DNA from: an uncultured Myxococcales bacterium
Lineage (GTDB): Bacteria > Myxococcota_A > UBA9042
Reading direction: 5' to 3'
Assembly (NCBI GenBank): GCA_903924465.1
Contig: CAIYBN010000038.1
Span: 1-64,000 of the forward strand
Length of the DNA stretch: 64,000 nucleotides
In this document: positions 16,509 to 25,248 of the stretch, piece after piece
Layout: every line of letters starts with the position of its first letter
How positions within the stretch are numbered: the first letter of the stretch is position 1
Made by a program: the position numbers and the translations under genes
The notes under the pieces: generated by a model
The model's input: only the letters and a program-made list of their open reading frames with translations
Told to the model about the DNA's origin: nothing
Databases searched by the model: none

Positions 16509-17396
16509 CTAGGCAAAAACCCGCGCGTGAATTTCCGCTGCCAGCGCTGAGTAGTCACGCGCACCGGTTGAATCGGGCGCAGCAGCAAAGACGGATGTGC
16601 CATTGAGTTGTGCAGTCGGCAGCGACGTGTTGACCGCAATCTCGGTCTCCATCGCCAGGCCGGCATAACGTTGCCCAACCGCACGTCGAATCGCCGCGTT
16701 CTGCTTGTGGTTTCGCTTGTCCACGCGCGTGTGCAGCAGGCCGAGGATCTGCGGCGCACGGCCAAAAGTCATTTCCAACTGGCCGATCGTATTCATCAAA
16801 TCGTCGACACCTTCCAAGGCCAGCACACTCAAATCACACGGCACGAGCACGTGATCGGCAGCCAGCAGCGCGTTCAACGTCAGCAGGCCGAGGTTCGGCG
16901 GGCAATCGAGCACGATGGCGTCGAACTGGAGCCGGCAAGCACGCAGCGCGCGCGCGAGCAGCATCTCCCGACCCAAACGCGACGCCAGTTGCGCTTCTGC
17001 GGCACCCAGCTGTTTGTCGGCACCGGTCAGCCAGAGACGTTCCAGATTGGTCGGAACCACCGCCGTGCGCAGGTCCAGATCCGGGCCTGGCGTCAGGAGC
17101 GCCGCGGAAACGGATTGCCCAGCCACGCCTTTGATGTGGGCCCGCAGGCTGGAGGCGACATGTCCCTGGTTGTCCAGATCAACCAAAAGCGTAGAAAGTC
17201 CATGTTCTTGCGAAAGCGCCACGGCGAGATTGACGGCCGTCGTGGTCTTGCCCACGCCACCTTTTTGTGCGGCGACCGCGATGACCCGCGCGCGACTCGT
17301 CTGCTGCGACGGCACATGCGACGGCGCGAGCGTTTGGCGCAAATGCTGCTGGAATTGCTGGCCAAGTCCTTGAACGACTGCACTGACGACTGACAT
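16509..17396 (-). CDS. Orphan ParA-family ATPase
   Basis: A 295-residue P-loop ATPase with the deviant Walker A KGGVGKTT (residues 45-52), A' motif LLVDLDNQGH and Walker B FDAIVLDCPPNLG. About 35 residues precede the P-loop. No ParB gene or parS-like site is visible nearby. It could segregate plasmids or protein clusters, or be a chromosomal orphan positioning factor; the sequence does not decide. The ATG at 17396 has GGAGG 5 bases upstream, which excludes a 37-residue longer reading with no ribosome site. It is divergent from the OmpA-like gene. Confidence 0.87.
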   Translation of the reverse strand: MSVVSAVVQGLGQQFQQHLRQTLAPSHVPSQQTSRARVIAVAAQKGGVGKTTTAVNLAVALSQEHGLSTLLVDLDNQGHVASSLRAHIKGVAGQSVSAALLTPGPDLDLRTAVVPTNLERLWLTGADKQLGAAEAQLASRLGREMLLARALRACRLQFDAIVLDCPPNLGLLTLNALLAADHVLVPCDLSVLALEGVDDLMNTIGQLEMTFGRAPQILGLLHTRVDKRNHKQNAAIRRAVGQRYAGLAMETEIAVNTSLPTAQLNGTSVFAAAPDSTGARDYSALAAEIHARVFA

Positions 17397-17575
17397 ATGA
17401 CCTCCGTCCTGTGACGCAACGCGTCGTGCACAGCATCGGTCGTCGCAGACTATCGTCAACTTTTGTGACCCTCGGCGCATGCGATTTTTGCTGACGACTT
17501 GCGCCAATCTTCACTGAATGCAACATTGCGGCTCGGGGTTCCGGGCGATCGGACTTTTTGCTGAAAAGGGGAAGG

Positions 17576-19039
17576 ATGAAATCACGTCGAATCGGTCACG
17601 CAAAGAATTGGATTTCAACGCTTTTTGCGGCCAGCCTGCTCCTTGCGAGCACGTCTGCCTGGGCCCAGGAGGCTTTTGAGACGGATATTGGCGTGTTCGG
17701 CGGTTACAACTGGCTGAGCAAAGTCAGCGAGTTGGGCGACGCCAAGGATGCGACGGATGTGCCCAACAACGCCGGCCTCATCGGCTTGCGCGGCAGCTTC
17801 AACGTCCTGTCGTGGCTCGGCGTCGAAGGCGAGGCGAAGTATGCGTTTTCCAAGCTGCGTTCGGTGGGCGCGGCCAGCGATCCGGTCATCGGCCTGCGCG
17901 CCCATGTGATCGCAACACTGCCGCTGGAGGGCAAAATCCGGCCGTTTGCGACGTTCGGCTTCGGTTCCGAAGGCGTGACGAGCGCCGTCAACACCGCACG
18001 CAAGGACTGGGACTCGGCGACGGTCTTCGGCTTGGGCGCGCGCTACGACATCGCCCGCCGTTTTGGCGTGCGCTTGGACGGCCGGCTTCTCGGCATCCCG
18101 GCCCGGAGCGGTTTGAGTGCCGACTGGGAAACGCACTTGGGCATCTACCTGCGCCTGGGCACGGCGGCGCGCGACAGTGACGGCGACGGCATCAACGACG
18201 ACGAAGACAAGTGCCCGAACGAAGCGGAAGACCGCGATGGCTTCGAAGACGCCGATGGCTGCCCGGATCTGGACAACGATCAGGACGGCATTCCCGACGA
18301 CAAGGACAAGTGCCCGGATAAGGCGGAAACCAAGAACGGCTTTGAAGACGAAGACGGCTGCCCCGACGAAGCGGACGACGACCACGACGGCGTGCCGAAC
18401 GACAAGGACAAGTGCCCGGACAAGCCGGAGACCAAGAACGGCTTTGAGGACGAAGACGGCTGCCCCGACGAGTTGGACAAGGACAACGACGGCATCGTCG
18501 ACAGCGCGGACAAGTGCCCCGATCAGCCGGAGACCAAGAACGGCTTTGAGGACGAAGATGGCTGCCCGGACGTTTTGCCCGACCAGGACAAGGACGGCAT
18601 TCCGGACAAGGACGACAAGTGCCCGAGCGAGCCGGAAACCAAGAACGGCTTCGAGGACAACGACGGCTGCCCCGACGAATTGCCCAAGAAGCTGGCCAAG
18701 ACGTTCAGCGGCGCCATCAAAGGCATCGAGTTCGACACCGGCCGTGCGACGATTCTCAAGCCTTCGTTCAAAGTTTTGGATATCGCCGTGGGGCTGATGA
18801 AGGAATACCCCGAGATCAAGATCGAGGTATCGGGTCACACGGACAACGTCGGTGAAGCGGCGGCCAACAAGAAGCTGAGCTTGGAGCGCGCCGAAGCGGT
18901 GAAGACGTACCTCGTGGAGCAAGGCATCCAAGCCGGCCGTGTCAGCGCGGTGGGCTACGGCGATGAGAAGCCGGTCGCGGACAACGCCAAGCCGGCAGGC
19001 AAGGCGAAGAACCGGCGGATCGAGTTCAAGCTCCTGTAG
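17576..19039 (+). CDS. OmpA-family outer-membrane protein with thrombospondin type 3-like repeats
   Basis: The 487-residue product has a signal peptide cleaved after SAWA (residue 30), then a predicted beta-barrel (about 33-195). A run of five Asp-rich calcium-binding repeats with the core DKCP, ETKNGFED and DGCPD spans about 200-371. The C-terminal OmpA peptidoglycan-binding domain includes VSGHTDNVG and RRIEFKLL. The architecture matches the OprF/OmpA-TSP3 porin class that ties the outer membrane to the cell wall. AGGGGAAGG precedes the ATG at 17576. The repeats are also nearly identical at DNA level. It converges with the response regulator gene, 6 bases away. Confidence 0.92.
   Translation: MKSRRIGHAKNWISTLFAASLLLASTSAWAQEAFETDIGVFGGYNWLSKVSELGDAKDATDVPNNAGLIGLRGSFNVLSWLGVEGEAKYAFSKLRSVGAASDPVIGLRAHVIATLPLEGKIRPFATFGFGSEGVTSAVNTARKDWDSATVFGLGARYDIARRFGVRLDGRLLGIPARSGLSADWETHLGIYLRLGTAARDSDGDGINDDEDKCPNEAEDRDGFEDADGCPDLDNDQDGIPDDKDKCPDKAETKNGFEDEDGCPDEADDDHDGVPNDKDKCPDKPETKNGFEDEDGCPDELDKDNDGIVDSADKCPDQPETKNGFEDEDGCPDVLPDQDKDGIPDKDDKCPSEPETKNGFEDNDGCPDELPKKLAKTFSGAIKGIEFDTGRATILKPSFKVLDIAVGLMKEYPEIKIEVSGHTDNVGEAAANKKLSLERAEAVKTYLVEQGIQAGRVSAVGYGDEKPVADNAKPAGKAKNRRIEFKLL
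18175..18690 (+). repeat. Tandem repeat encoding thrombospondin-3-like modules
   Basis: About five imperfect units of roughly 100 bases each share a nearly identical stretch coding for ETKNGFEDEDGCPD. The DNA identity makes unit gain or loss by recombination likely. Confidence 0.75.
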
Positions 19040-19045
19040 CGTTCG

Positions 19046-20797
19046 TCAAATGCGTCGGCGCGGCTGTTCCGGCAGGCCCAACTCGGCGAACCGCCGGTAG
19101 AACGTGGCGCGACTCCATCCCAGCAACGTCGCCGCCTGCGTGCGGTTACCGCGGGTGTTCTTCAGCGCCTGCTGGATGCGCGATCGCTCGTCGCCAGACA
19201 GGTCAGCCGCCGCGGGACTGAGCTGCGCTTCCACGACTTCCGGTGGCAGGTCTTCCACTTGCACGATGGCCCGACGACAGCGGATCGACGCGAATTCCAC
19301 GGCGCTGCGCAATTCCCGTACGTTGCCGGGCCAATCGTGGGCACACAGCGCCAACATCGCCGCCCGGCTGACCCGCAGCACGGTCGGCTCGCCCGGCGAG
19401 CGACGATGGCCCAATTGCTGCAGAAAGCGTTGCACCAGCAGCGGAATGTCACTGCGCCGCTGACGCAAAGGCGGCAGGTCGATGCGAGCCACGCGGATGC
19501 GGTACAGCAGATCGCGACGAAACGTGCCTTTGTCCACCAATTCCAGCAGATTCTGATGCGTCGCCGCGAGCACCCGCACGTCGATCCGCCGCGGCGTCGT
19601 TTCGCCCAGCGGCGTAACCTCACGCTCCTGCAGCACACGCAGCAGAGCCGTCTGGACCGGGAGCGCGATGTCGCCAATCTCGTCCAGCAGGATCGTCCCG
19701 CCTTCTGCCGCGACGAACAAGCCCTTTTGGTCCTGCAGCGCCCCGGTGAACGCACCACGCCGATGGCCAAAGAGCTGGCTCGCCAGCAGCGATTCCGTCA
19801 GACCCGCGCAATTGATGGCGATGAACGGCTTGTCACGACGCGCACTTGCGGCGTGAATCGCCCGCGCCACAAGTTCTTTACCGGTGCCAGTTTCGCCAAC
19901 GATCAGCGCCGTCGTATCCACCGCCGCGAGATCGCGGATCCATTGGGCCACCCGTTGCATCGGCTCGCTCTGACCAATCAGCCCAGAGTTGGGCGCACGC
20001 TCGGCCAGTTCCGCCCGCAAGTCGTGGATTTCGCTGACGTCGTGGCAGAACAGAATCTTGCGCCGCACGTCCCGCGGATCCTCGTGCATTTCCACATCCA
20101 GCCAGCGCTGCTCACCCGACGGCAAGCCAAAATGCACCGCAACCATCTCACGCTGGTCCGTCGGGCGCTGCAGCATCGCCTCCAGTCTGGCGATCCCATC
20201 CGGCGACCCAGGATAGAGCGACTGCCACGGCGCACCCAGCACGTGCGCCGCGGTCAGTTGCATCAGGCGCTCCGTGGCGTGGTTGACGTAGATGACCTGA
20301 CCGCGCTCATCCATCATGATGACCGAGAGCCGCAACCGATCGAGCATGGACGCCATGTCGTCGCGCGACCGCTCCAGCTCCTGCAGCGTCTGCGCGAGGC
20401 GGCGCTCCGCCAGGTGCTTCTCCATCACGTAGCGCACGGTCCGCGCCAGCGTCATCGGCGCCAGTTCCTGCTTGGCGAGAAAATCGTTGGCGCCCGCGCG
20501 CATCGCCTGCATCGCCAGCTCGATGTCCGCGTGACCCGTCAAGAGCACGATCGGCACCGTCATGCCGGCTGCGCGAATCGTGTGCAGGACATCCAGGCCG
20601 GAGCGATCGGCCAGGCGATAGTCCAGCAGCACCAAGTCCACCGGCAGTTCGCCGCGCAGCCGCGCAAGGACTTGCTCCGGGTCACTGCATACGTCCAGCA
20701 ACAGGTGCGGCCCGCGCATGGCAGCCGCGTGAATGCGCAGCAACTCGACATCGAGCGGATCGTCGTCCACGACGAGCGCGCGCCAGGTCCAGTCCAT
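19046..20797 (-). CDS. Sigma54-dependent response regulator with REC, PAS and AAA+ domains
   Basis: A 583-residue NtrC-class regulator. The receiver domain (about 1-125) has acidic residues Asp11/Asp12, phospho-acceptor Asp59 in VLLDYRLADRSG, and the conserved Lys in FLAKQEL. A PAS domain (about 150-265) follows. The AAA+ domain has Walker A GETGTGKE (about 300), the sigma54-contacting GAFTGA (about 345) and GGTILLDEIGD. The C-terminal Fis-type helix-turn-helix contains NRTQAATLLGWSRATFYRR. It is the last gene of the exbB-exbD-tonB-like operon, 44 bases after the preceding stop. No histidine kinase lies nearby. The start at 20797 has only a weak AGGT ribosome site. Confidence 0.93.
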   Translation of the reverse strand: MDWTWRALVVDDDPLDVELLRIHAAAMRGPHLLLDVCSDPEQVLARLRGELPVDLVLLDYRLADRSGLDVLHTIRAAGMTVPIVLLTGHADIELAMQAMRAGANDFLAKQELAPMTLARTVRYVMEKHLAERRLAQTLQELERSRDDMASMLDRLRLSVIMMDERGQVIYVNHATERLMQLTAAHVLGAPWQSLYPGSPDGIARLEAMLQRPTDQREMVAVHFGLPSGEQRWLDVEMHEDPRDVRRKILFCHDVSEIHDLRAELAERAPNSGLIGQSEPMQRVAQWIRDLAAVDTTALIVGETGTGKELVARAIHAASARRDKPFIAINCAGLTESLLASQLFGHRRGAFTGALQDQKGLFVAAEGGTILLDEIGDIALPVQTALLRVLQEREVTPLGETTPRRIDVRVLAATHQNLLELVDKGTFRRDLLYRIRVARIDLPPLRQRRSDIPLLVQRFLQQLGHRRSPGEPTVLRVSRAAMLALCAHDWPGNVRELRSAVEFASIRCRRAIVQVEDLPPEVVEAQLSPAAADLSGDERSRIQQALKNTRGNRTQAATLLGWSRATFYRRFAELGLPEQPRRRI

Positions 20798-20841
20798 GTT
20801 GACCTGGGTTTTCCGCACGGTTTGCCCTACCTCTTGCCCGG

Positions 20842-21729
20842 TCAGTGGCCGCCGCGCAGCTCGATCACGCCGCCACGTGAGTTGATTTCCAGGAGCGCGT
20901 CGCTCGACGGCGTGGGCAAGGAGCGCATGCCGGACTTGTAGCTGTTGATGAGCCCGGAGACGGCCTTGTCGAACTCGTCGTTGCCGCTTCTGGTTTCCCA
21001 GACCCAGGTCATGATGCTGCCATTGGCCGTCATCCGCGTGATGCGCACCTTCGCCCGCAAACCCGCACGCTCCCACACCGGCACGGACGGCGGCAGCTCA
21101 AAGTTCGATTTCACGGTCTTGCCGACCTCACGCCAGTACACCGAGCCCGTCTGGTTGATCTTGCCCTCGCCGTCCTTCTGACCGGCTCTCAAGCCGATCA
21201 GGTCGCCCAGCTTCTTCTTGCGCGCCTCACCGCCCTGATCTTCCTGCTTGATGAGCTCGCCCAACTTGGAGTCGCCAAAAAAGCTCTCCGTCGCTTTGGG
21301 TTTCGGCGCCGCCACGCCGCCTTGTCCGGGCCGATCGCCGACGTCCTTCTTCTCCACACCGTTCGGATTGCCTTCTGCCGCCACCAGTTGCGCCTGCAGG
21401 ATGTCCACCGCAATGGAAGGCGCCGGTTCGTTGTCGCGCCGCTGCAGCCGGCGAATCGGATCTGGGCAGCGCCGATCTGCAACCATTTCCAGCTCTTGGG
21501 GCGGCGGCTGCACGGCGCTCAGCTGTTTGGCGCCCACGCAGGACGGACTGACCACGGACGCGCAGCCATCATCCGGATTCGCTGCCGCGACGTGTTCCGG
21601 TGGTCCCATCGGCGCGATCCACAGCGCAACGGCCAGGAGCGCGTGCACGCACAGCGCCACAGTGACGCCAATCAGCACGTCGCCTGTTTCGATGCCGGTA
21701 TGCCCCGTATGAACCGCTGCGTGCGCCAA
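20842..21729 (-). CDS. TonB/TolA-like periplasm-spanning protein with TTG start
   Basis: A 295-residue protein with one N-terminal membrane segment (about 18-40). A long charged, Lys/Gln/Gly-rich region follows, then a compact C-terminal domain (about 205-295) containing YWREVGKTVKSNFELPPSVP and a final IELRGGH, in the style of TonB/TolA C-terminal domains. Together with the upstream exbB and exbD genes it makes a complete proton-driven energy-transduction unit. The start is TTG, supported by GGCGGAG seven bases upstream; no ATG or GTG fits before the membrane segment. The outer-membrane partner is unknown. Confidence 0.78.
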   Translation of the reverse strand: MAHAAVHTGHTGIETGDVLIGVTVALCVHALLAVALWIAPMGPPEHVAAANPDDGCASVVSPSCVGAKQLSAVQPPPQELEMVADRRCPDPIRRLQRRDNEPAPSIAVDILQAQLVAAEGNPNGVEKKDVGDRPGQGGVAAPKPKATESFFGDSKLGELIKQEDQGGEARKKKLGDLIGLRAGQKDGEGKINQTGSVYWREVGKTVKSNFELPPSVPVWERAGLRAKVRITRMTANGSIMTWVWETRSGNDEFDKAVSGLINSYKSGMRSLPTPSSDALLEINSRGGVIELRGGH

Positions 21730-21744
21730 ATTCGTCTCCGCCGG

Positions 21745-22302
21745 TTACTTCGGCTGCGGTGCGGTGCCGGGCTCTTCCGCAATCAGGCCAAAATGCTCGA
21801 TACCGACCTTGCGCAGCCGCGACATGAACGCCAGCACCAAGCCGTAGTCCAAATGGCGATCCGCGCGCAGGTGCGCATCGCGCAGGCCCTGAGCGCGCGG
21901 CTGCTTGTGCAACGCGACCTCAAACCCGTCCAGACACGCGTCGGCGGAAATCGCATGACAGTCAATCAGCAGCGTCGTGTCGAGAAACACCCGCTTGCCA
22001 GCGTCGATGGAAATCACCGGCTTGCCCGACTTCAGACTTTGCGCCGACTTCTCGGCACTCACGCGCGGCAAATCCACCGGCACCTGCAATTCGCTCTTCT
22101 GCGCCGCCGCGGCTTCTTCCGTCACCGTTTGCCGCAGCGTTTCCGCCTCGCGGGAAATGCGGCTCGTCTCGACCGCCGACGCGACCATGAAGATCACCAG
22201 CAGCACCAGCATCACGTCGACCAGCGGCGTCACGTTGATTTCCGCCAGCGTCGACTGCGCCACGCGCCCGCGTCCGCTCGCTTTTCCAAGGGACATGCCC
22301 AT
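21745..22302 (-). CDS. exbD: ExbD/TolR-family proton-channel subunit (first copy)
   Basis: The 185-residue product has a short cytoplasmic N-terminus and one membrane helix carrying the essential aspartate (Asp29 in INVTPLVDVMLVLL), then a periplasmic domain. It is longer than typical ExbD (~140). The extra periplasmic sequence contains a Cys pair (LIDCHAISADACL) that could form a disulfide. GGAG precedes the ATG. It lies 15 bases after exbB and 15 before the tonB-like gene. Confidence 0.9.
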   Translation of the reverse strand: MGMSLGKASGRGRVAQSTLAEINVTPLVDVMLVLLVIFMVASAVETSRISREAETLRQTVTEEAAAAQKSELQVPVDLPRVSAEKSAQSLKSGKPVISIDAGKRVFLDTTLLIDCHAISADACLDGFEVALHKQPRAQGLRDAHLRADRHLDYGLVLAFMSRLRKVGIEHFGLIAEEPGTAPQPK

Positions 22303-22317
22303 GCGACAACTCCGCGG

Positions 22318-23049
22318 CTAGATCGGCAGGACGGGCACGCGCACTTGCTGCCGACGCACCAGATTGAGCAGTTCCAGACCAAATCCGTCCAAATCCGTGA
22401 CGAGCCGCTTGGACATCCGCCCAAGACCGTTGTACGCCATCGCCGCCGGAATCGCCGCCAGCAGGCCCACCGCGGTCGCCACGAGCGCTTGGGCAATGTG
22501 CGGCGCGACCGTTTGCAGCACGGAACCGGTGTCCGCCAGGCCGCCAAACGCGCCCATGATGCCCCACACCGTGCCGAACAGGCCGATGAACGGCGCCGAC
22601 GAGGCCACGGTGCCCAGCATCGCCAGACCCGACTCCAATTCATCGACCAGCGGCTCGGTGGTGCGGCGCATGGACCGCTCCAACGTGTCGATATCCTCCT
22701 CGCCCATCGGTCCCTGCTGTTCCAGCGCGTGAATTTCCTTCAACAACGCGTGGAGCATGCGCACATGAGGCAGACGCACGAATCGCTTGCCCAACGCTTC
22801 CTGCGCCGCTTTCACGTCCGGGAACTTGGCGAATTCGGCGCGGAACTGCGTGACGTCGCGCTTGAGCGCCCGCAACGCAACGTACCGGCTGCCGATGATG
22901 CCCCACGTCAGGAGTGACAGAATCACCAGCACGATCAGGGTCACCAGCACCATGCCGCGCGATTGCAACGCCGCCTGGAGGGGATCCATTTCGACCTGAC
23001 CGAGCAGGTGGGTTGGAGCGAGAAGAAGTGTGTGAGTGAGAGCATTCAT
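22318..23049 (-). CDS. exbB: ExbB/TolQ/MotA-family proton-channel subunit (first copy)
   Basis: The 243-residue inner-membrane protein has three predicted helices: about 30-50, then a pair in the C-terminal half with APFIGLFGTVWGIMGAF, the family signature, and LVATAVGLLAAIPAAMAYN. With ExbD it forms the proton-conducting motor that powers the TonB-like protein two genes downstream. I chose the ATG at 23049; no strong ribosome site is visible, and a shorter start at the methionine of MDPLQAAL (about 20 residues later) is possible. It is divergent from the transglutaminase-like gene. Confidence 0.9.
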   Translation of the reverse strand: MNALTHTLLLAPTHLLGQVEMDPLQAALQSRGMVLVTLIVLVILSLLTWGIIGSRYVALRALKRDVTQFRAEFAKFPDVKAAQEALGKRFVRLPHVRMLHALLKEIHALEQQGPMGEEDIDTLERSMRRTTEPLVDELESGLAMLGTVASSAPFIGLFGTVWGIMGAFGGLADTGSVLQTVAPHIAQALVATAVGLLAAIPAAMAYNGLGRMSKRLVTDLDGFGLELLNLVRRQQVRVPVLPI

Positions 23050-23172
23050 GGCGTGTAAGGCTATGACGTTGTGCGATCGCGTGCAACTGGATTGCGGCAA
23101 AAACGCGCGATCTTTGGCGCGCGACATCGAGATCTCCTTGCCAGCGGCCGCGAGACGGCTACGCTGATAGCG

Positions 23173-24024
23173 ATGAGTTGGCCGCAAGGAATCAACCTGG
23201 AGCGATTGGAACCGGACGCCCGCGGCGGACCGGACTCGGGTATCACGCAAGCGGAAGACGCTTCCGGTGCGGCGATGGAGACCGAAATCATCGTCGAGTC
23301 GCTGAGCAATGGCTGGAGCGCTCAAGCCGGCAACACCGCGCATGTCCTGGCGCGGCTGGGCAATCACAGCGGGTTCGAGCCACCATCAGGCGATGACCCT
23401 GCCACGCCGTACGGTCGCTATTTGGGCCGGCCCATCATCGGCCGCGACAGCCGGATCGACGGCGGCGTCTACATTGGTCGCAAACCGCGCGAGGCGATTG
23501 TGGTCGACATGGCACGGCCCGGCTTGCTGGACGCGGTGTACCGGAATTGGCTGGCAGAACTGAAGCAACGGGCGCCGATGTGGCCCTGGCAGCACATGAC
23601 GACGGGCCGCAAACGCGCGGTGCAGCGCTATTTGTCCCGGCACATGGCGACGCTGTGCCGCGCGCTGGTGAACCGGGTCCTGCCCTTTGACCGCCATGTG
23701 GTTGCGCAAGTCGCCGAGGAGCACACGCTCGGTCCGGACGACAAAGTGCGGCTGGATGTGTACCTGCGGCGGCGCGGCGGCGTGTGCCGGCATCAAGTCT
23801 GCCTGCTGGGCGCCGTGCTGGAGCGTCTCATCGATGAAGGCTGGGCCGAGGGACAGGTGTCCATCGATCGCAAGTACGTACCGCGCCAGTACAGCCATGC
23901 CTGGGTGCGCTGGACCGACGCCGAGGGCCAAGTGTGGATTCTGGACGCCGCGCAGGATGTCTGGGGACCGCTGGAGTCGTTTGAGCCGGAGCGCCGTTGG
24001 TTCTATGCTCGCGAAGAGGAATAG
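23173..24024 (+). CDS. Transglutaminase-like (papain-fold) protein
   Basis: The 283-residue product has a plausible Cys-His-Asp triad: Cys205 in RGGVCRHQ, His242 in YSHAWVRW and Asp258 in WILDAAQD, the spacing and context of transglutaminase-like cysteine peptidases. No signal peptide is seen, so it is likely cytoplasmic. The N-terminal 90 residues are unlike known families and include a Gly/Arg-rich GRYLGRPIIGRDSRIDGGVY segment. The start is uncertain: ATG at 23173 has no clear ribosome site and a later in-frame ATG at 23278 also exists. It lies 23 bases ahead of the MBL lipoprotein gene, so the two are probably co-transcribed. Confidence 0.7.
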   Translation: MSWPQGINLERLEPDARGGPDSGITQAEDASGAAMETEIIVESLSNGWSAQAGNTAHVLARLGNHSGFEPPSGDDPATPYGRYLGRPIIGRDSRIDGGVYIGRKPREAIVVDMARPGLLDAVYRNWLAELKQRAPMWPWQHMTTGRKRAVQRYLSRHMATLCRALVNRVLPFDRHVVAQVAEEHTLGPDDKVRLDVYLRRRGGVCRHQVCLLGAVLERLIDEGWAEGQVSIDRKYVPRQYSHAWVRWTDAEGQVWILDAAQDVWGPLESFEPERRWFYAREEE

Positions 24025-24047
24025 TCCCCGTCCAAGCTCAGGAATTC

Positions 24048-25163
24048 ATGATCCGCCTCAGTTCGTTTCTCAGCCTCCTGGCCCTGCTCTCGGCGTGTGG
24101 CGCGTCAACCGTCCGCGAGACGCCCGCGGTTGCCATGCCGGCGTTGTCGGACCGCGACGACGTCATGCGCATCCATTTCATCGACATCGGCCAAGGGCTG
24201 GGCGTGCTGGTGGAATTTCCGTGTGCGGCGATGCTGATCGACACGGGCGGCGAACAGGACGGCGCCTTTGACTCGGACGCAGCGCTCGTCGCCTATCTGG
24301 ACGCGTTCTTTGCTCGCCGCACGGATCTACAGCGCACGTTGGCGCTGGTCGCGCTGACCCACCCGCACATCGACCACACGCGTGGCGTCGGCGCGGTGTT
24401 GAGCCATTTCCAGGTGTTGAACGCGATCGACAACGGCATGACCCAAGGATCGGGTGGCGCGGGCCAAGGCGAGCTGCAGCAGTTCGCCCGCGATCATGTG
24501 GCCACGACGCACTATCGGGCGGTCCATCTGGAGGACATTGTCGATCCGCACGGCCTGACGGACGCGGTCATCGACCCGATTCGCTGTCCCAACGTGGATC
24601 CGCAGATCCACGCGCTGTGGGGTCAGGTTGCCGGCGATCCGGGCTGGCCCGGAATGCGCTTTGGCAAAACGCCCTTTCAGAACGCCAACAATCATTCCGT
24701 CGTGCTGCGTGTGGATTTTGGCAAGTCGTCGGCGCTGTTCACGGGCGATCTGGAAGAGCCGGCGATTCGCGACTTGCTGAAGCGCTCGGGAAGCTCGGGC
24801 GTGCTGGACATCGACGTCTATCAGGTCGGCCATCACGGTTCGATCAACGGTACGCTGCCGGAGCTCGTGGCGGCGATGAGTCCGCAGATTGCCGTGTTCT
24901 CGATGGGTCCGGCGTCGCGGCAGCTGACTTGGTCGGCGTGGAAATATGGCCATCCGCGCAAGGAAATCGTCGACATGCTGGAAGCCGGCATGACGCGGCG
25001 GCGCCCGGAAATCGACGTGCCGGTGGGTTTGGCGGGCGAAAAATTCCAGCAGCAGCAGATTCACAAGGCGCTTTACGGCACGGCGTGGGACGGCTCGGTT
25101 GTGGTGGAAGCGATGGCGGATGGGCGCATGAAAGTCGTGACCGCCAAGCCGCACGGCCCGTGA
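24048..25163 (+). CDS. Lipoprotein with ComEC-like metallo-beta-lactamase domain
   Basis: The 371-residue product has a lipoprotein signal (LLSAC, Cys about 15). It then carries a metallo-beta-lactamase domain of the ComEC/Rec2 C-terminal type, beginning MRIHFIDIGQGLGVLVEFP. Metal motifs are LTHPHIDHTRG (HxHxDH), NNHSVVLRV, LFTGDLEEPA and VGHHGSING. Unlike full ComEC it has no competence membrane domain, so it is a secreted hydrolase of unknown substrate, possibly nucleic acid or phosphoester. The start at 24048 is set by the signal peptide, with AGGA 6 bases upstream. Confidence 0.83.
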   Translation: MIRLSSFLSLLALLSACGASTVRETPAVAMPALSDRDDVMRIHFIDIGQGLGVLVEFPCAAMLIDTGGEQDGAFDSDAALVAYLDAFFARRTDLQRTLALVALTHPHIDHTRGVGAVLSHFQVLNAIDNGMTQGSGGAGQGELQQFARDHVATTHYRAVHLEDIVDPHGLTDAVIDPIRCPNVDPQIHALWGQVAGDPGWPGMRFGKTPFQNANNHSVVLRVDFGKSSALFTGDLEEPAIRDLLKRSGSSGVLDIDVYQVGHHGSINGTLPELVAAMSPQIAVFSMGPASRQLTWSAWKYGHPRKEIVDMLEAGMTRRRPEIDVPVGLAGEKFQQQQIHKALYGTAWDGSVVVEAMADGRMKVVTAKPHGP

Positions 25164-25248
25164 CGGTGACGCGACACACGGCCATGACAGTCCGGCAGAC
25201 GCTGGGGTAGACTCGTTGCCCGGTCCGTGCGCCGACTTCGGAGACCTC

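Noticed and set aside
16509-17575. Chromosome partition locus (parAB with parS)
   Set aside because: Only the ATPase is present. No ParB gene or parS-like inverted repeat was seen in the flanking bases.
18175-18690. CRISPR-like array
   Set aside because: The regular spacing is due to in-frame Asp-rich protein repeats. The units are coding and lack variable spacers.
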